This document shows positions 39,522 through 47,892 of a stretch of 64,000 bases of DNA, piece after piece. The first letter of the stretch is position 1. Each line of letters starts with the position of its first letter. The stretch spans positions 1 to 64,000 of the forward strand of contig CAMYLJ010000023.1 of NCBI GenBank assembly GCA_947259215.1, in the 5' to 3' direction. The notes beneath the pieces are model-generated. The model worked only from the letters and a program-made list of their open reading frames with translations, was not told the DNA's origin and searched no databases. The translations under genes and the position numbers were made by a program. This stretch comes from an uncultured delta proteobacterium (GTDB lineage Bacteria > Myxococcota_A > UBA9160 > JAFDET01).

Positions 39522-41504
39522 GTGGCCGCGCTCCCCGAGCTCACCCGCCGCATCTTCCTGTCGCGAAGCCTCCAGGCCGTGGGGATGCTGGCCGTCGGGC
39601 CGGCCTGCGCGCCGAGCGGGCGGACCCGGGCCCCGGCCGAGCTGGCAGTGCTCTCGCCCGGCAGCTGGGAGATCCTGGCCGCGGCCGCCGACACCTTCGT
39701 GCCCCGCGGCGGCGCCTTCGCGCTCGGCGCCCGGGACGTGGATCTCGCGACGCGCATCGACGCCTTCCTCGCGGAGGGCGACCCCGAGCTGGTGTCGGGC
39801 CTCGAAGGGGGACTCGTGCTGCTCGAGTGGGCGGGGCCGGTCCTGGCGGGACGCCTCGGCCGCTTCTCGCACCTCGGACCGGAGGATCGCGCGACGGTGG
39901 TGGCCGCCCTCCCCCGCCGCGGCGGCCCCGGCCGGACCCTCTATGCGGGCCTGAAGCAGGTCTGCCTGTTCGCTGTAGTCGAGGGTCGCGAGATCACGCG
40001 CCCGCTCGAGCGGCGGACCCACACGCTGGTGGTCGGCTCCGGCGCCGGGGGCGCGGTGGTGGCGCAGACCCTGGCGGCGGGCGGCGTCGAGGTGACCGTG
40101 CTGGAAGAAGGCGGCCGCTTCGGCGCCCGGGACTTCAGCCAGCGCGAGGACGAGATGTTCCCGGCGCTCTACCGCGCCGGCGCCCAGCAGTTCACGGCCG
40201 ACGGCATGATCAACGTGCTCCAGGGCTCGTGCCTCGGCGGCGGCACCGTGATCAACATGGCCGACTGCACGCCGAGCCCGCCGGAGGTCTTCGCGCACTG
40301 GAAGCGCCTGCTCGGTCTGGACGCGATCGACGAGCGCTCCCTCGAGCCCTCGCTGCGCCGCGTCTCGCGCCGGCTCCAGGTGAACCGCATCCGCAGCTCC
40401 CAGGTGAACGGCAACAACCGCAAGATCCTGACCGGCGCGCGTCGCCTGGGCCTCGCCGCGGGCACCTTCGACAACAACCGGGTCGGCTGCACGGGAAGCG
40501 GCTACTGCCTGATCGGCTGCGCCTACGACGCCAAGCAGGGCGCGCACATCACCTACCTCCCCGCCGCGGTCGAGGCCGGGGCCGAGATCCTGACCGACTG
40601 CCGGGTGGAGCGGCTCGAGGGCCGAGCGCGCGGGGGCTGGATCGTGCACGGCGAGGTGGTGGAGCGCGGTTCGCGGCGGGCACGGCTGCCCCTGCGCGTC
40701 GAGGCGGAGCGCGTGGTGCTGGCGGCCGGCGCCGTGCACTCCCCCGCCATCCTCGCGCGCTCGGACCTGGGGCGCGGCCTGCCCCAGCTCGGTCACAACC
40801 TGACGCTCCAGCCGCAGATCGGGGTGGTGGCGGTCTTCCCCGACGAGGTCGGTCTCTGGCGCGGGATCCCCCAGGCCAGCTACTGCGACGCCTACGACGA
40901 CAACCGCGCCGAGCACGGCCTCGGGGGCTTCCGGCTGGAGGGCGTCCAGGGCGGCATCGCCAACGGCGCCGGCATGCTGGCCGGATTCGGCGCGGACCAC
41001 AAGCGCGCCGTGGCGGACCTCCCGCGCACCGCCATGGGCCTGGTGCTGGTCCCCGACCAGCCCTCGGGCCGCATCCGCTGGCGCTGGCGCGAGAAGCGCG
41101 GCGTCGCGCCGAAGATCGAGTACTGGCTGAAGCGCGAGTGGCGGGCGCGCCTGCGCCGCGGGATGCGCCACGCCGCCGAGCTCTACTTCGCCGCCGGCGC
41201 GCGCCGGGTGAGCTTCCCGAGCGAGCTCTTCCCGCCCCTGACCGCGCCGGACCAGCTCGACCGCATCGCGGAGTTCCCGATCGCGGCGGGCGTCACCAAC
41301 TTCATCTCCGCCCACGTGCAGGGTACCTGCCGCATGAGCCTGGACGCGCGCCGCGGCGTGGTGAACCAGGACCACCGGGTGCACGGGCTCCCCGGGCTCT
41401 ACGTCAGCGACGCCTCGGTCATGCCCACCAGCGCCTCGACCCACACCATGATCCCGATCATGGCCATGGCGGACCGGGCGGCCCGGCGCATGCTCGACGC
41501 CTGA
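39522..41504 (+). CDS. GMC-family oxidoreductase, Tat-exported
   Basis: 660 residues from a GTG. The N-terminus TRRIFLSRSLQAVGMLAVGP ends in a Cys (PAC), so it is a twin-arginine signal that may be processed as a lipoprotein. Residues ~35-150 resemble the small gluconate-2-dehydrogenase subunit. The FAD domain starts LVVGSGAGGAVVAQTLAAGG. The C-terminal GMC signature contains SAHVQGTCRMS and VSDASVMPTSASTHTM. It oxidises an alcohol or sterol in the periplasm; the substrate is unknown. It converges on the AhpD-like gene with an 8-bp gap. Confidence 0.88.
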   Translation: MAALPELTRRIFLSRSLQAVGMLAVGPACAPSGRTRAPAELAVLSPGSWEILAAAADTFVPRGGAFALGARDVDLATRIDAFLAEGDPELVSGLEGGLVLLEWAGPVLAGRLGRFSHLGPEDRATVVAALPRRGGPGRTLYAGLKQVCLFAVVEGREITRPLERRTHTLVVGSGAGGAVVAQTLAAGGVEVTVLEEGGRFGARDFSQREDEMFPALYRAGAQQFTADGMINVLQGSCLGGGTVINMADCTPSPPEVFAHWKRLLGLDAIDERSLEPSLRRVSRRLQVNRIRSSQVNGNNRKILTGARRLGLAAGTFDNNRVGCTGSGYCLIGCAYDAKQGAHITYLPAAVEAGAEILTDCRVERLEGRARGGWIVHGEVVERGSRRARLPLRVEAERVVLAAGAVHSPAILARSDLGRGLPQLGHNLTLQPQIGVVAVFPDEVGLWRGIPQASYCDAYDDNRAEHGLGGFRLEGVQGGIANGAGMLAGFGADHKRAVADLPRTAMGLVLVPDQPSGRIRWRWREKRGVAPKIEYWLKREWRARLRRGMRHAAELYFAAGARRVSFPSELFPPLTAPDQLDRIAEFPIAAGVTNFISAHVQGTCRMSLDARRGVVNQDHRVHGLPGLYVSDASVMPTSASTHTMIPIMAMADRAARRMLDA

Positions 41505-41512
41505 GCGGCGCC

Positions 41513-42631
41513 TCAGGCGCCGGGCGTGTTGGCCGAGGAGCCGAAGCGCGCCAGGTCGAGCTCTTCGCGCACCGCCGCGCTCATCATCAGCAGCGCCGGG
41601 TCGAGGGGAATGCCCGTAGCGTCGGCGATCCGGTCCACCACGTTGAAGGCCCCGATGACCGCGCAGGCGTCCAGGAAGGCCGCGTCGCCGAGCACCTCCC
41701 GCAGGGCCGCCCGCTCCCGGGCGAGGGCCGCGTCGTCGGCGCCCATCACGGCTTCGGTGAAGGCCAGAAGCCGGGCGCCGTGCTCGACGCCACCGTCCCC
41801 CGCGTCCGAGCCGTGGACCCCGGCGAGTTCGACGCTCGCGCCCTGCGTCTCGCCGCTCGCCCGGAGCAGCGTTGCATGGGCGGTGGTTCAGTAGAAGCAC
41901 TCGTTCAGCGCCGAGACGCGCGAGGCCACCAGCTCCATCTGCGGCCGGTCCAGGTCCCGGCGCACGCTCGGGTCGGCGATGGCCTCGACCGCCACGTAGT
42001 GGGCGTTCGAGCTGGCCTGGAGGGCGCGCGCGTGGTCCGGCACCAGCGAGAGCGCGCGCATGATGTTGGGGATCATCGGCGCTTCGGGGTAGAGGTCCGC
42101 CTCGGGCCCCTCGGCGTCCTCGAGCGCGATCATCGGCACCCAGGCCTCGCCGGGCTTCGCGCCGAGCGGGCGCTGCCGTGACGGCTCGCCGGCGAGCGGC
42201 TCGGGCAGCCGGAAGACCGGGATCCCGAGCGCCCGGCAGAAGTAGTCGGCGCCGGCCAGGAGCGTCACCACGCCGACCGCCTCGACGTACTCCGCATCGC
42301 TCAGCCCGGCGTCGAGGGTCTCCTCGAACCAGCGGCGGGAGAGCCGGGCGGGATCGTTGCGAACCCGGTGGGCAACCTCGACCAGCGGATCGGACAGATC
42401 GCTCAGCGCGTCGTGGCTGCCCTGCACCGCCGCGGGGGAGACCGCCTCCTTGCGCTCGCGGCAGAGGCGGCAGTGCGCGGCGTTCCGGCTCTCGGCGGCG
42501 ATCGCCAGGCGCTGCGCCCCGCTGAACCAGCTTCCAGGCCCGCGCAGGTGCTCCAGGATCCGCGCGTGAGCCTCCCGCAGGTCGTCCCGGACGGGGACCG
42601 GGGAGGCGCTGTAGTCGGCCGTCGGCGGCAT
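41513..42631 (-). CDS. AhpD-like (CMD family) protein, candidate selenoprotein with CxxU
   Basis: Two open segments in one frame, 42631-41891 and 41887-41513, are separated only by a TGA at 41888-41890. Read through, they give a 372-residue alkylhydroperoxidase-D-like protein with two carboxymuconolactone-decarboxylase modules. The TGA is codon 248 and falls exactly on the second residue of the active-site motif: ALNECFY, then U, then TTAHATLLR, that is CxxUxxxH. Homology continues on both sides, and the downstream part has no start of its own. A SECIS-like hairpin follows the TGA. AhpD-like proteins with CxxU are a known bacterial selenoprotein group. An N-terminal HCRLC adds another CxxC. 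A Cys-to-stop mutation is the alternative. Confidence 0.78.
41851..41871 (-). promoter_or_regulatory. Bacterial SECIS-like hairpin after the in-frame UGA
   Basis: In the mRNA, 16 nt after the UGA, CGCUGCUC pairs over 8 bp with GAGCGGCG around the loop CGGGC. The loop begins 25 nt after the UGA and has G at its second position. This meets the general description of bacterial SECIS elements: a short stem, a small apical loop with an early G, and a loop some 16-37 nt downstream. Confidence 0.6.
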
Positions 42632-42673
42632 GCCGCTCCCTCCGAGTCCCCAAAGTCTACCAGACCGCCATCG

Positions 42674-43360
42674 TCATACGGCGGCTCGCGCCATGCAGCA
42701 CTCCGACCCTCGCACGCAGCGGCAGCCGACCACCGCGAGGCCCGCCCCGACCGCGGGACCGAGCAGGTAGACCCAGACGTGCTGGAGCTGCCCGCCGACC
42801 AGTGCCGGAGCCAGTGATCTCGCCGGGTTCATCGAGGCCCCGGAGATGGGCCCGGCGAAGAGCGCCGCGAGCCCGACCACGGCCCCGATGGCGAGGCCTG
42901 CGGTGATGCCCTTCTCCTTGGCTCCGGTCGAGACGCTGAGGATCGTGAACATCAGCAGAAAGCGCAGGACGGTCTCCAGGGCGAAGGACTGCCCGACGCT
43001 GCCCGCGGGCAGGGTGGCACCCAGGTTCGAAGCCGTCCCGAACAGGACCCGGACGAGCAGGCTGGCCACGAGCGCACCCGCAAGCTGACTCCCAACGTAG
43101 GGAGCGACGTCCACTCCCGGGAGACGCCGAGCGACCCAGAAGCCGAACGTGACGGCGGGATTGATGGGAGCGCCCGAGATGTCGCCGACTGAGTAGATCA
43201 TCGCCGTCACGACGAGCCCGAAGGTCAGCGCGACCCCCACGTGGGACACCGCGCCTCCGCTGAGGTCATTCACCACGATCGCGCCGGTCCCCGCGAAGAC
43301 CAGGGCGAACGTCCCGATACCTTCCGCCACGAACCGCGCTGCCGGCGTCGGTTGCCTCAA
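42674..43360 (-). CDS. Aquaporin / glycerol facilitator (MIP family)
   Basis: 228 residues, six hydrophobic helices and both NPA half-helices (GAPINPAVT and GASMNPARS). The residues around the second NPA and the short loops favour a water channel over a glycerol channel, but this is not firm. The C-terminal tail is unusual: CRCVRGSECCMARAAV holds four cysteines in eleven residues, which could bind metal or form disulfides. It lies 42 bp upstream of the AhpD-like gene on the same strand. Confidence 0.9.
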   Translation of the reverse strand: MRQPTPAARFVAEGIGTFALVFAGTGAIVVNDLSGGAVSHVGVALTFGLVVTAMIYSVGDISGAPINPAVTFGFWVARRLPGVDVAPYVGSQLAGALVASLLVRVLFGTASNLGATLPAGSVGQSFALETVLRFLLMFTILSVSTGAKEKGITAGLAIGAVVGLAALFAGPISGASMNPARSLAPALVGGQLQHVWVYLLGPAVGAGLAVVGCRCVRGSECCMARAAV

Positions 43361-43396
43361 GGACGCCGATGCTGGCGCGGCGGCCGCGCCGAGCCC

Positions 43397-43858
43397 TCAG
43401 GTGGGCACGGCTCCGAAGAGGCGGCGCAGGTTTCGGTGACGCAGGCGGAACACCGCCTGGAAGACGGGCGCGTAGAGCGGAGCGAGGGCCTGGATCCGTG
43501 GCTCGAAGCGGACCCGGTCGGTGAGGCGACTCCCGCCCGGCACCGGCTCGATGGTGCGCTCGTGCTCCCAGACGCGCTGGGTGAGGAGCGTCGAGCGCTC
43601 GAGGAAGCGCCGGCCCGGCTCCACCTCGACGAACGTGACGTCGTCGTAGTCCACTGGCAAAATGCCGCCCACGAGGAGCCAGCTCCGGCAGCGCCTCTCC
43701 CCGGGCCGCCACGACGCGAAGAGATCGTCGAGGTCCGCTGGGAAGGTCATGCGCAGCAGCGGGCGGAACTCGCGGTTCAGGTCGGCCGGCCGCGACGCGT
43801 GCGCCCAGAGCCGCCCGGGTGCTACCGCGAGGCGCGAGGAGACGACGAACTCGGGCAG
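43397..43858 (-). CDS. SRPBCC-domain protein, start uncertain
   Basis: The frame is open from just after the preceding gene's stop. Homology to START/SRPBCC lipid-binding proteins ([20 protein letters not shown], later RRFLERSTLLTQRVWEHERT and LRHRNLRRLF) begins at about 43855, well before the first ATG (43750). No ATG, GTG or TTG is available there. A CTG at 43856-43858 with GAGGT upstream is the likeliest start and gives 153 residues; the ATG would give 117. The function is unknown, probably binding a hydrophobic ligand. Confidence 0.6.
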   Translation of the reverse strand: MPEFVVSSRLAVAPGRLWAHASRPADLNREFRPLLRMTFPADLDDLFASWRPGERRCRSWLLVGGILPVDYDDVTFVEVEPGRRFLERSTLLTQRVWEHERTIEPVPGGSRLTDRVRFEPRIQALAPLYAPVFQAVFRLRHRNLRRLFGAVPT

Positions 43859-43870
43859 GGAAGCGTGACC

Positions 43871-45418
43871 TCAGTCCGGCAGGAGGGTCAAGAGCTTCGC
43901 GACCGCGACGACCACCGCGAGCATCACGATCCAGAACCCCACGATCTGGCGGCCGCGCAGCCACGCCACGTGGTAGCCGCGGATCTCCTCGGCGTCCGGC
44001 GTCCCGATCCGCTGCTCGCGCAGGAATTCCGCGACGCGGGCGCGATCGGCCGGGGGCAGGAAGCCGAGATCGAAGTAGGTGACCCGTCCCTCGGTCAGCC
44101 GGAACACGATCCCGGACCGCCGCGCCCGCCAGGCCCGGATCCGCCCGTAGCGGAGCTCCCGGTCCGGGAAAGGCCAGCGCTGCTGGACCAGGCGGTCGGG
44201 CGCCAGGGTGAGGACCGGCCGCTCGTGACGCCACTGGATCCCGAGGACAACCAGCATGCCGACGAGCAAGCCGAGCGTCGGGTCGACATTTCCCCGCAGC
44301 GCAGACGACACCACGGCGAAGGCGAGGATCGCCATGATCATCACGCGATGGGCGGTGACCCACCGCGAACGGTCCTGGAACTCGATCGAAGGAAGCGACC
44401 CTGCCTGGTGACCCATCACGAGCCCTCCGGGGTGCCGCTCCAGCGTACCACGCCGGTGCCGCGATCCGCTGCAGCGTCGCGTCCGGCGGCGCTCCGCGAC
44501 GGGCAGGGAGGCCGGCAGCGGTGCGCCGAGGAACCGCGACAGCTCGTCCACGAAGCAGTCCGGTGCGTCGAGCATCAGGTAGTGGCTGCCGTCCTCGACG
44601 CTCACGAGCTGGCTGCTCGGGAGCCGGTCGTGCAGCCGCACGGCCGTCCAGTGGGGCACCTCTCCGTCCCGGGTGCCGTGCAGCTGGAGGATCGGCAGCC
44701 GCAGGGACGCGAAGGCAGCCGACAGCCCGGCCGCCGCGAACGGCGACCCGCGCGTGTACCGGAGCAGCGCCTGCCGGGTCCCCCGGACCCGGTACGCGCG
44801 GCGCACACGCGCGCGATGCGCCTCCGAGAACCGGGGCTGCACACCCCACGCGGCCGACGATCCCAGGAGAAGCTCGCCAACGCCCGGGGTGAGCCAGGCG
44901 ACGAAGTACCACGGCACCCACTCGGCGCTGCCGACCAGGACCAGGCGCCGGACCCGCTCGGGATGGCGCGCGGCCAGGAAGGCCCCGACGGTGCCTCCGA
45001 GGGAGTGACCGACCACGTCGGCCCGCTCGATGCCCAGCGCATCGAGCGTCGCGACGGCCTGCTCGCTCCACAGCTCCCAGCCGTAGGCGAACGACGCGCT
45101 CCGCTCGCTCAGACCCATGCCGTAGTAGTCGATCGCCACGACGCGCCGCGAGCGCGCGAGCGCCGGAAGCACGCTCTCCTCCCAGTCCATCGAGCTCGCC
45201 CCGAGCCCGTGGAGCAGCAGGATGGGAGGCCCGCTGCCGCGGGTGACGGTGTGGCTGCGATGGCCGTCCAGGTCGAGGTACACCCCGCTGGGCGGGTCCT
45301 CCGGGAGCTCCGCATCCTCGCGCGCGTCGATCGTCAGCCGGCCGGCACCCCACGCGAGCGCCAGCACGACCCCGACCACGGCGATCGCGAGGACGGACCT
45401 CCTGGCGAGCACCCGCAC
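43871..45418 (-). CDS. Alpha/beta-hydrolase read in frame into a membrane protein
   Basis: An open frame of 515 codons. Residues 1-~320 are an alpha/beta-hydrolase: an N-terminal membrane helix (SVLAIAVVGVVLALAWGAG), LLLHGLGASSMDWEE, the nucleophile elbow VGHSLGGTVG, and the acid and His in GTRDGEVPHW and DGSHYLM. The final ~180 residues, from MGHQAGSLP (ATG 44416), have two or three membrane helices and a middle beta region. There is no stop between the parts. However, a strong GGAGGG lies 7 nt before ATG 44416, and the ~30 linking residues are Arg-rich nonsense-like sequence. Either this is a fusion, or the hydrolase lost its stop and a second protein starts inside. Confidence 0.68.
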   Translation of the reverse strand: MRVLARRSVLAIAVVGVVLALAWGAGRLTIDAREDAELPEDPPSGVYLDLDGHRSHTVTRGSGPPILLLHGLGASSMDWEESVLPALARSRRVVAIDYYGMGLSERSASFAYGWELWSEQAVATLDALGIERADVVGHSLGGTVGAFLAARHPERVRRLVLVGSAEWVPWYFVAWLTPGVGELLLGSSAAWGVQPRFSEAHRARVRRAYRVRGTRQALLRYTRGSPFAAAGLSAAFASLRLPILQLHGTRDGEVPHWTAVRLHDRLPSSQLVSVEDGSHYLMLDAPDCFVDELSRFLGAPLPASLPVAERRRTRRCSGSRHRRGTLERHPGGLVMGHQAGSLPSIEFQDRSRWVTAHRVMIMAILAFAVVSSALRGNVDPTLGLLVGMLVVLGIQWRHERPVLTLAPDRLVQQRWPFPDRELRYGRIRAWRARRSGIVFRLTEGRVTYFDLGFLPPADRARVAEFLREQRIGTPDAEEIRGYHVAWLRGRQIVGFWIVMLAVVVAVAKLLTLLPD

Positions 45419-45435
45419 GCCGGCAGCCCGCCGCC

Positions 45436-46974
45436 CTAGACCGGCGTCACGCTGCGGCGCTTGAGCGCCGGGCGGTCGCGCGGGCGGTCGGCGACGCGCG
45501 CCAGCTGGGCGGCCACCTCCTCGCGCAGGCGCGCGGGCTCGACGATGGCGTCGATCACGAGCTCGCTGGCCAGGTGCTGGATGTCCACGTCCTCGCGGTA
45601 CTCCTCGCGCAGCTTCGCGACCAGCGCCTCGCGCTCGCTCTCGGGCGCGGCCTGGATCTTGTTGTAGTAGACGGCGTTCACGGCGGCCTCGGGGCCCATC
45701 ACGGCGATCATGGCGCTCGGGAGGGCCAGGCAGGCGTCGGGCTGAAAGCCCGGCCCGCTCATGGCGTAGAGCCCGGCTCCGTAGGCCTTGCGCAGGATCA
45801 CCGACACGCGCGGGACCGTCGTCTCCGAGACGGCCATGATCATCTTGGCGCCGGCGCGGATGATGCCCTGGCGCTCCACCTGCTTGCCGATCATGAAGCC
45901 CGGGACGTCGGCCAGGTAGAGGAGCGGGATGCCGTAGGCGTCGCAGAGCCAGATGAAACGCGCGGCCTTGTCGGCCGAGTCCACGAAGAGCACCCCGCCC
46001 TTCACCTTGGGCTGGTTGGCCAGGATCCCTACCGGGCGCCCGTCGATGCGCGCCAGGCCGGTCAGGATCTCGCCCGCGAAGCGCTTCTTGATCTCGAAGA
46101 AGGAGTCGGCGTCCACCAGGCGCTCGATCACGCCGCGCACGTCGAAGGGCTTGTTCTCCTCCGGCGGGATCAGGTCGGCGAGGTCGTCGCAGGACGCGGA
46201 GGGTGCCCGGGTGTCGGTCCGGGGCGGCGCGGCCTCGCAGCTCGACGGGAGGTAGCCCAGGTATTCGCGCGCCGCGTCGATGGCCTCTTCCTCGCTCCCG
46301 GCCAGCAGGTCGCCGCAGCCCGAGACGGAGCAGTGCATGCGCGCGCCGCCCATCTCCTCGAGCGTCACCTCCTGGCCGATCACCATCTCGGCCATGCGCG
46401 GCGAGCCCAGGTACATGGAGGCGTTGCCTTCGACCATGAAGACGACGTCGCAGAAGGCCGGGATGTAGGCGCCACCGGCCGCCGAGGGACCGAAGAGCAG
46501 GCACACCTGGGGGATCCAGCCCGACAGGCGGCACTGGTTGAAGAAGATCCGCCCCGCGCCGCGGCGTCCCGGGAACATCTCCACCTGGTCGGTGATGCGC
46601 GCGCCCGCCGAGTCCACCAGGTAGACGAGCGGCGCCCGCAGGCGCTCGGCCGTCTCCTGGATGCGCAGGATCTTCTCCACCGTGCGCTTGCCCCAGGAGC
46701 CCGCCTTCACCGTGGAGTCGTTGGCCATCACGCAGACGGGGCGACCGCCGACGCGCCCGCTCCCGATCACGACGCCGTCCGCGGGGAGGTCGGGCTCCAG
46801 GCTGTTGGCGAAGGCCGCGTCCTCCAGGAACGAGCCCTCGTCCAGGAGCCGCGCCAAGCGGTCGCGGCAGAAGAGCTTGCCCTGCTCCGCCGCCTTGGCG
46901 TGGTACTTCGCATCGCCGCCCCGGCGGATCCGCTCCAGGGTCTCGCGCACGTCCTTCACCGCTCTCGCCTCCAC
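45436..46974 (-). CDS. Acyl-CoA carboxylase, carboxyltransferase subunit
   Basis: 512 residues from a GTG. Two crotonase-like halves: N-terminal DGVVIGSGRVGGRPVCVMAN and SAGARITDQVEMFPGRRGAG; C-terminal GILANQPKVKGGVLFVDSADKAARF, DVPGFMIGKQVE and AYGAGLYAMSGPGFQPD. This is the beta subunit type of propionyl-, methylcrotonyl- or geranyl-CoA carboxylases; which one cannot be read. The biotin carboxylase/BCCP alpha subunit is not adjacent, so it must be elsewhere. Linked function with the mutases at 33.6-39 kb (propionyl-CoA to succinyl-CoA) is plausible. Confidence 0.9.
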   Translation of the reverse strand: MEARAVKDVRETLERIRRGGDAKYHAKAAEQGKLFCRDRLARLLDEGSFLEDAAFANSLEPDLPADGVVIGSGRVGGRPVCVMANDSTVKAGSWGKRTVEKILRIQETAERLRAPLVYLVDSAGARITDQVEMFPGRRGAGRIFFNQCRLSGWIPQVCLLFGPSAAGGAYIPAFCDVVFMVEGNASMYLGSPRMAEMVIGQEVTLEEMGGARMHCSVSGCGDLLAGSEEEAIDAAREYLGYLPSSCEAAPPRTDTRAPSASCDDLADLIPPEENKPFDVRGVIERLVDADSFFEIKKRFAGEILTGLARIDGRPVGILANQPKVKGGVLFVDSADKAARFIWLCDAYGIPLLYLADVPGFMIGKQVERQGIIRAGAKMIMAVSETTVPRVSVILRKAYGAGLYAMSGPGFQPDACLALPSAMIAVMGPEAAVNAVYYNKIQAAPESEREALVAKLREEYREDVDIQHLASELVIDAIVEPARLREEVAAQLARVADRPRDRPALKRRSVTPV

Positions 46975-47025
46975 TCGATCAAAGCCGAAGATCCCAAGCG
47001 ACTTCAGGCAGTTGGTTCACGATAG

Positions 47026-47892
47026 CTAGACATAGCCCAAGGCTTCGCGACGCTTGCGCTGCTTCATCCAACCGGGCTCGACCTTCACCCACAGCTCGAG
47101 GTGCACCTTCTCGCCCACCAGCTCCTCGATGGCCTGCCGCGCCCGGGTGCCGATCTCCTTGATCTTGCTTCCGCCGGCGCCGACCACCATGCCTTTGTGG
47201 GACTCGCGCGCCACGATCAGGTTGGCACGGATGCGCACGAGCCCGGCCCGGGACTCGTCGTACTCCAGCACCTCCACCGCCACGCCGTAGGGCAGCTCGT
47301 CGCCCAGGCCTCGGAACGCGGACTCGCGCACCAGCTCGGCAGCCAGGAAGCGCAGGGGCCGATCCGTGAGCTGGTCCTCGGGATAGAACGGCGGGCCCTC
47401 GGGCAGGCGCGCGAGCACGTCGGCCAGCAGGGCGTCGCAGCCCTCCCCGGTGCGGGCGCTGATGCGGAAGTTCGGGCGCCCGGCGAGCTCGGGCGGCGGC
47501 CACGGCGCGTCGCGATTGCGGTCGAGCTGGGTCCCCACCGCGACGAGCGGCGTCGTGCCCACCAGCTCCACGAGCTCCGCGTGGGCCTCGCGCCAGCCGC
47601 GACCCAGATCGACGAGCAGCAGCGCCACGTCGGCGTCCTGTGCGGCCGCGGCCACGGCCTTGCGCATGGGCTCGTCGAGGGGACCGCGACCGCCGCGCAC
47701 GAGGCCCGGGGTGTCCAGCAGCAGCGCCTGGGCGCCGGGCTGCGAGAGGATCCCGAGGATCCGGCTGCGCGTGGTCTGGGGCTTCGGGGTGACGATCGCC
47801 AGGCGCTCGCCCACCCAGCGGTTCAGCAGGGTGGACTTGCCGGCGTTGGGCAGGCCCAGCAGCGCCACCACGCCCGAGCGGTGGGCGCTCAC
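47026..47892 (-). CDS. era: GTPase Era, with an altered base-recognition motif
   Basis: 288 residues from a GTG overlapping the rnc stop. G1 is GLPNAGKSTLLN, G3 DTPGL, and the KH domain (VVGAGGSKIKEIGTRARQAI) and C-terminal LELWVKVEPGWM are typical of Era, which binds the 3' end of 16S rRNA. The G4 motif, normally NKxD, reads VGTQLDRN. Gln at that place is tolerated in few GTPases, so nucleotide specificity may be changed. Order rnc-era is the classic one. Confidence 0.93.
   Translation of the reverse strand: MSAHRSGVVALLGLPNAGKSTLLNRWVGERLAIVTPKPQTTRSRILGILSQPGAQALLLDTPGLVRGGRGPLDEPMRKAVAAAAQDADVALLLVDLGRGWREAHAELVELVGTTPLVAVGTQLDRNRDAPWPPPELAGRPNFRISARTGEGCDALLADVLARLPEGPPFYPEDQLTDRPLRFLAAELVRESAFRGLGDELPYGVAVEVLEYDESRAGLVRIRANLIVARESHKGMVVGAGGSKIKEIGTRARQAIEELVGEKVHLELWVKVEPGWMKQRKRREALGYV

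Noticed and set aside
43871-43873. A second selenocysteine UGA between the membrane protein and the SRPBCC gene
   Set aside because: The TGA is not in a CxxU or other redox context, and homology on either side belongs to unrelated proteins, so it is a normal stop.
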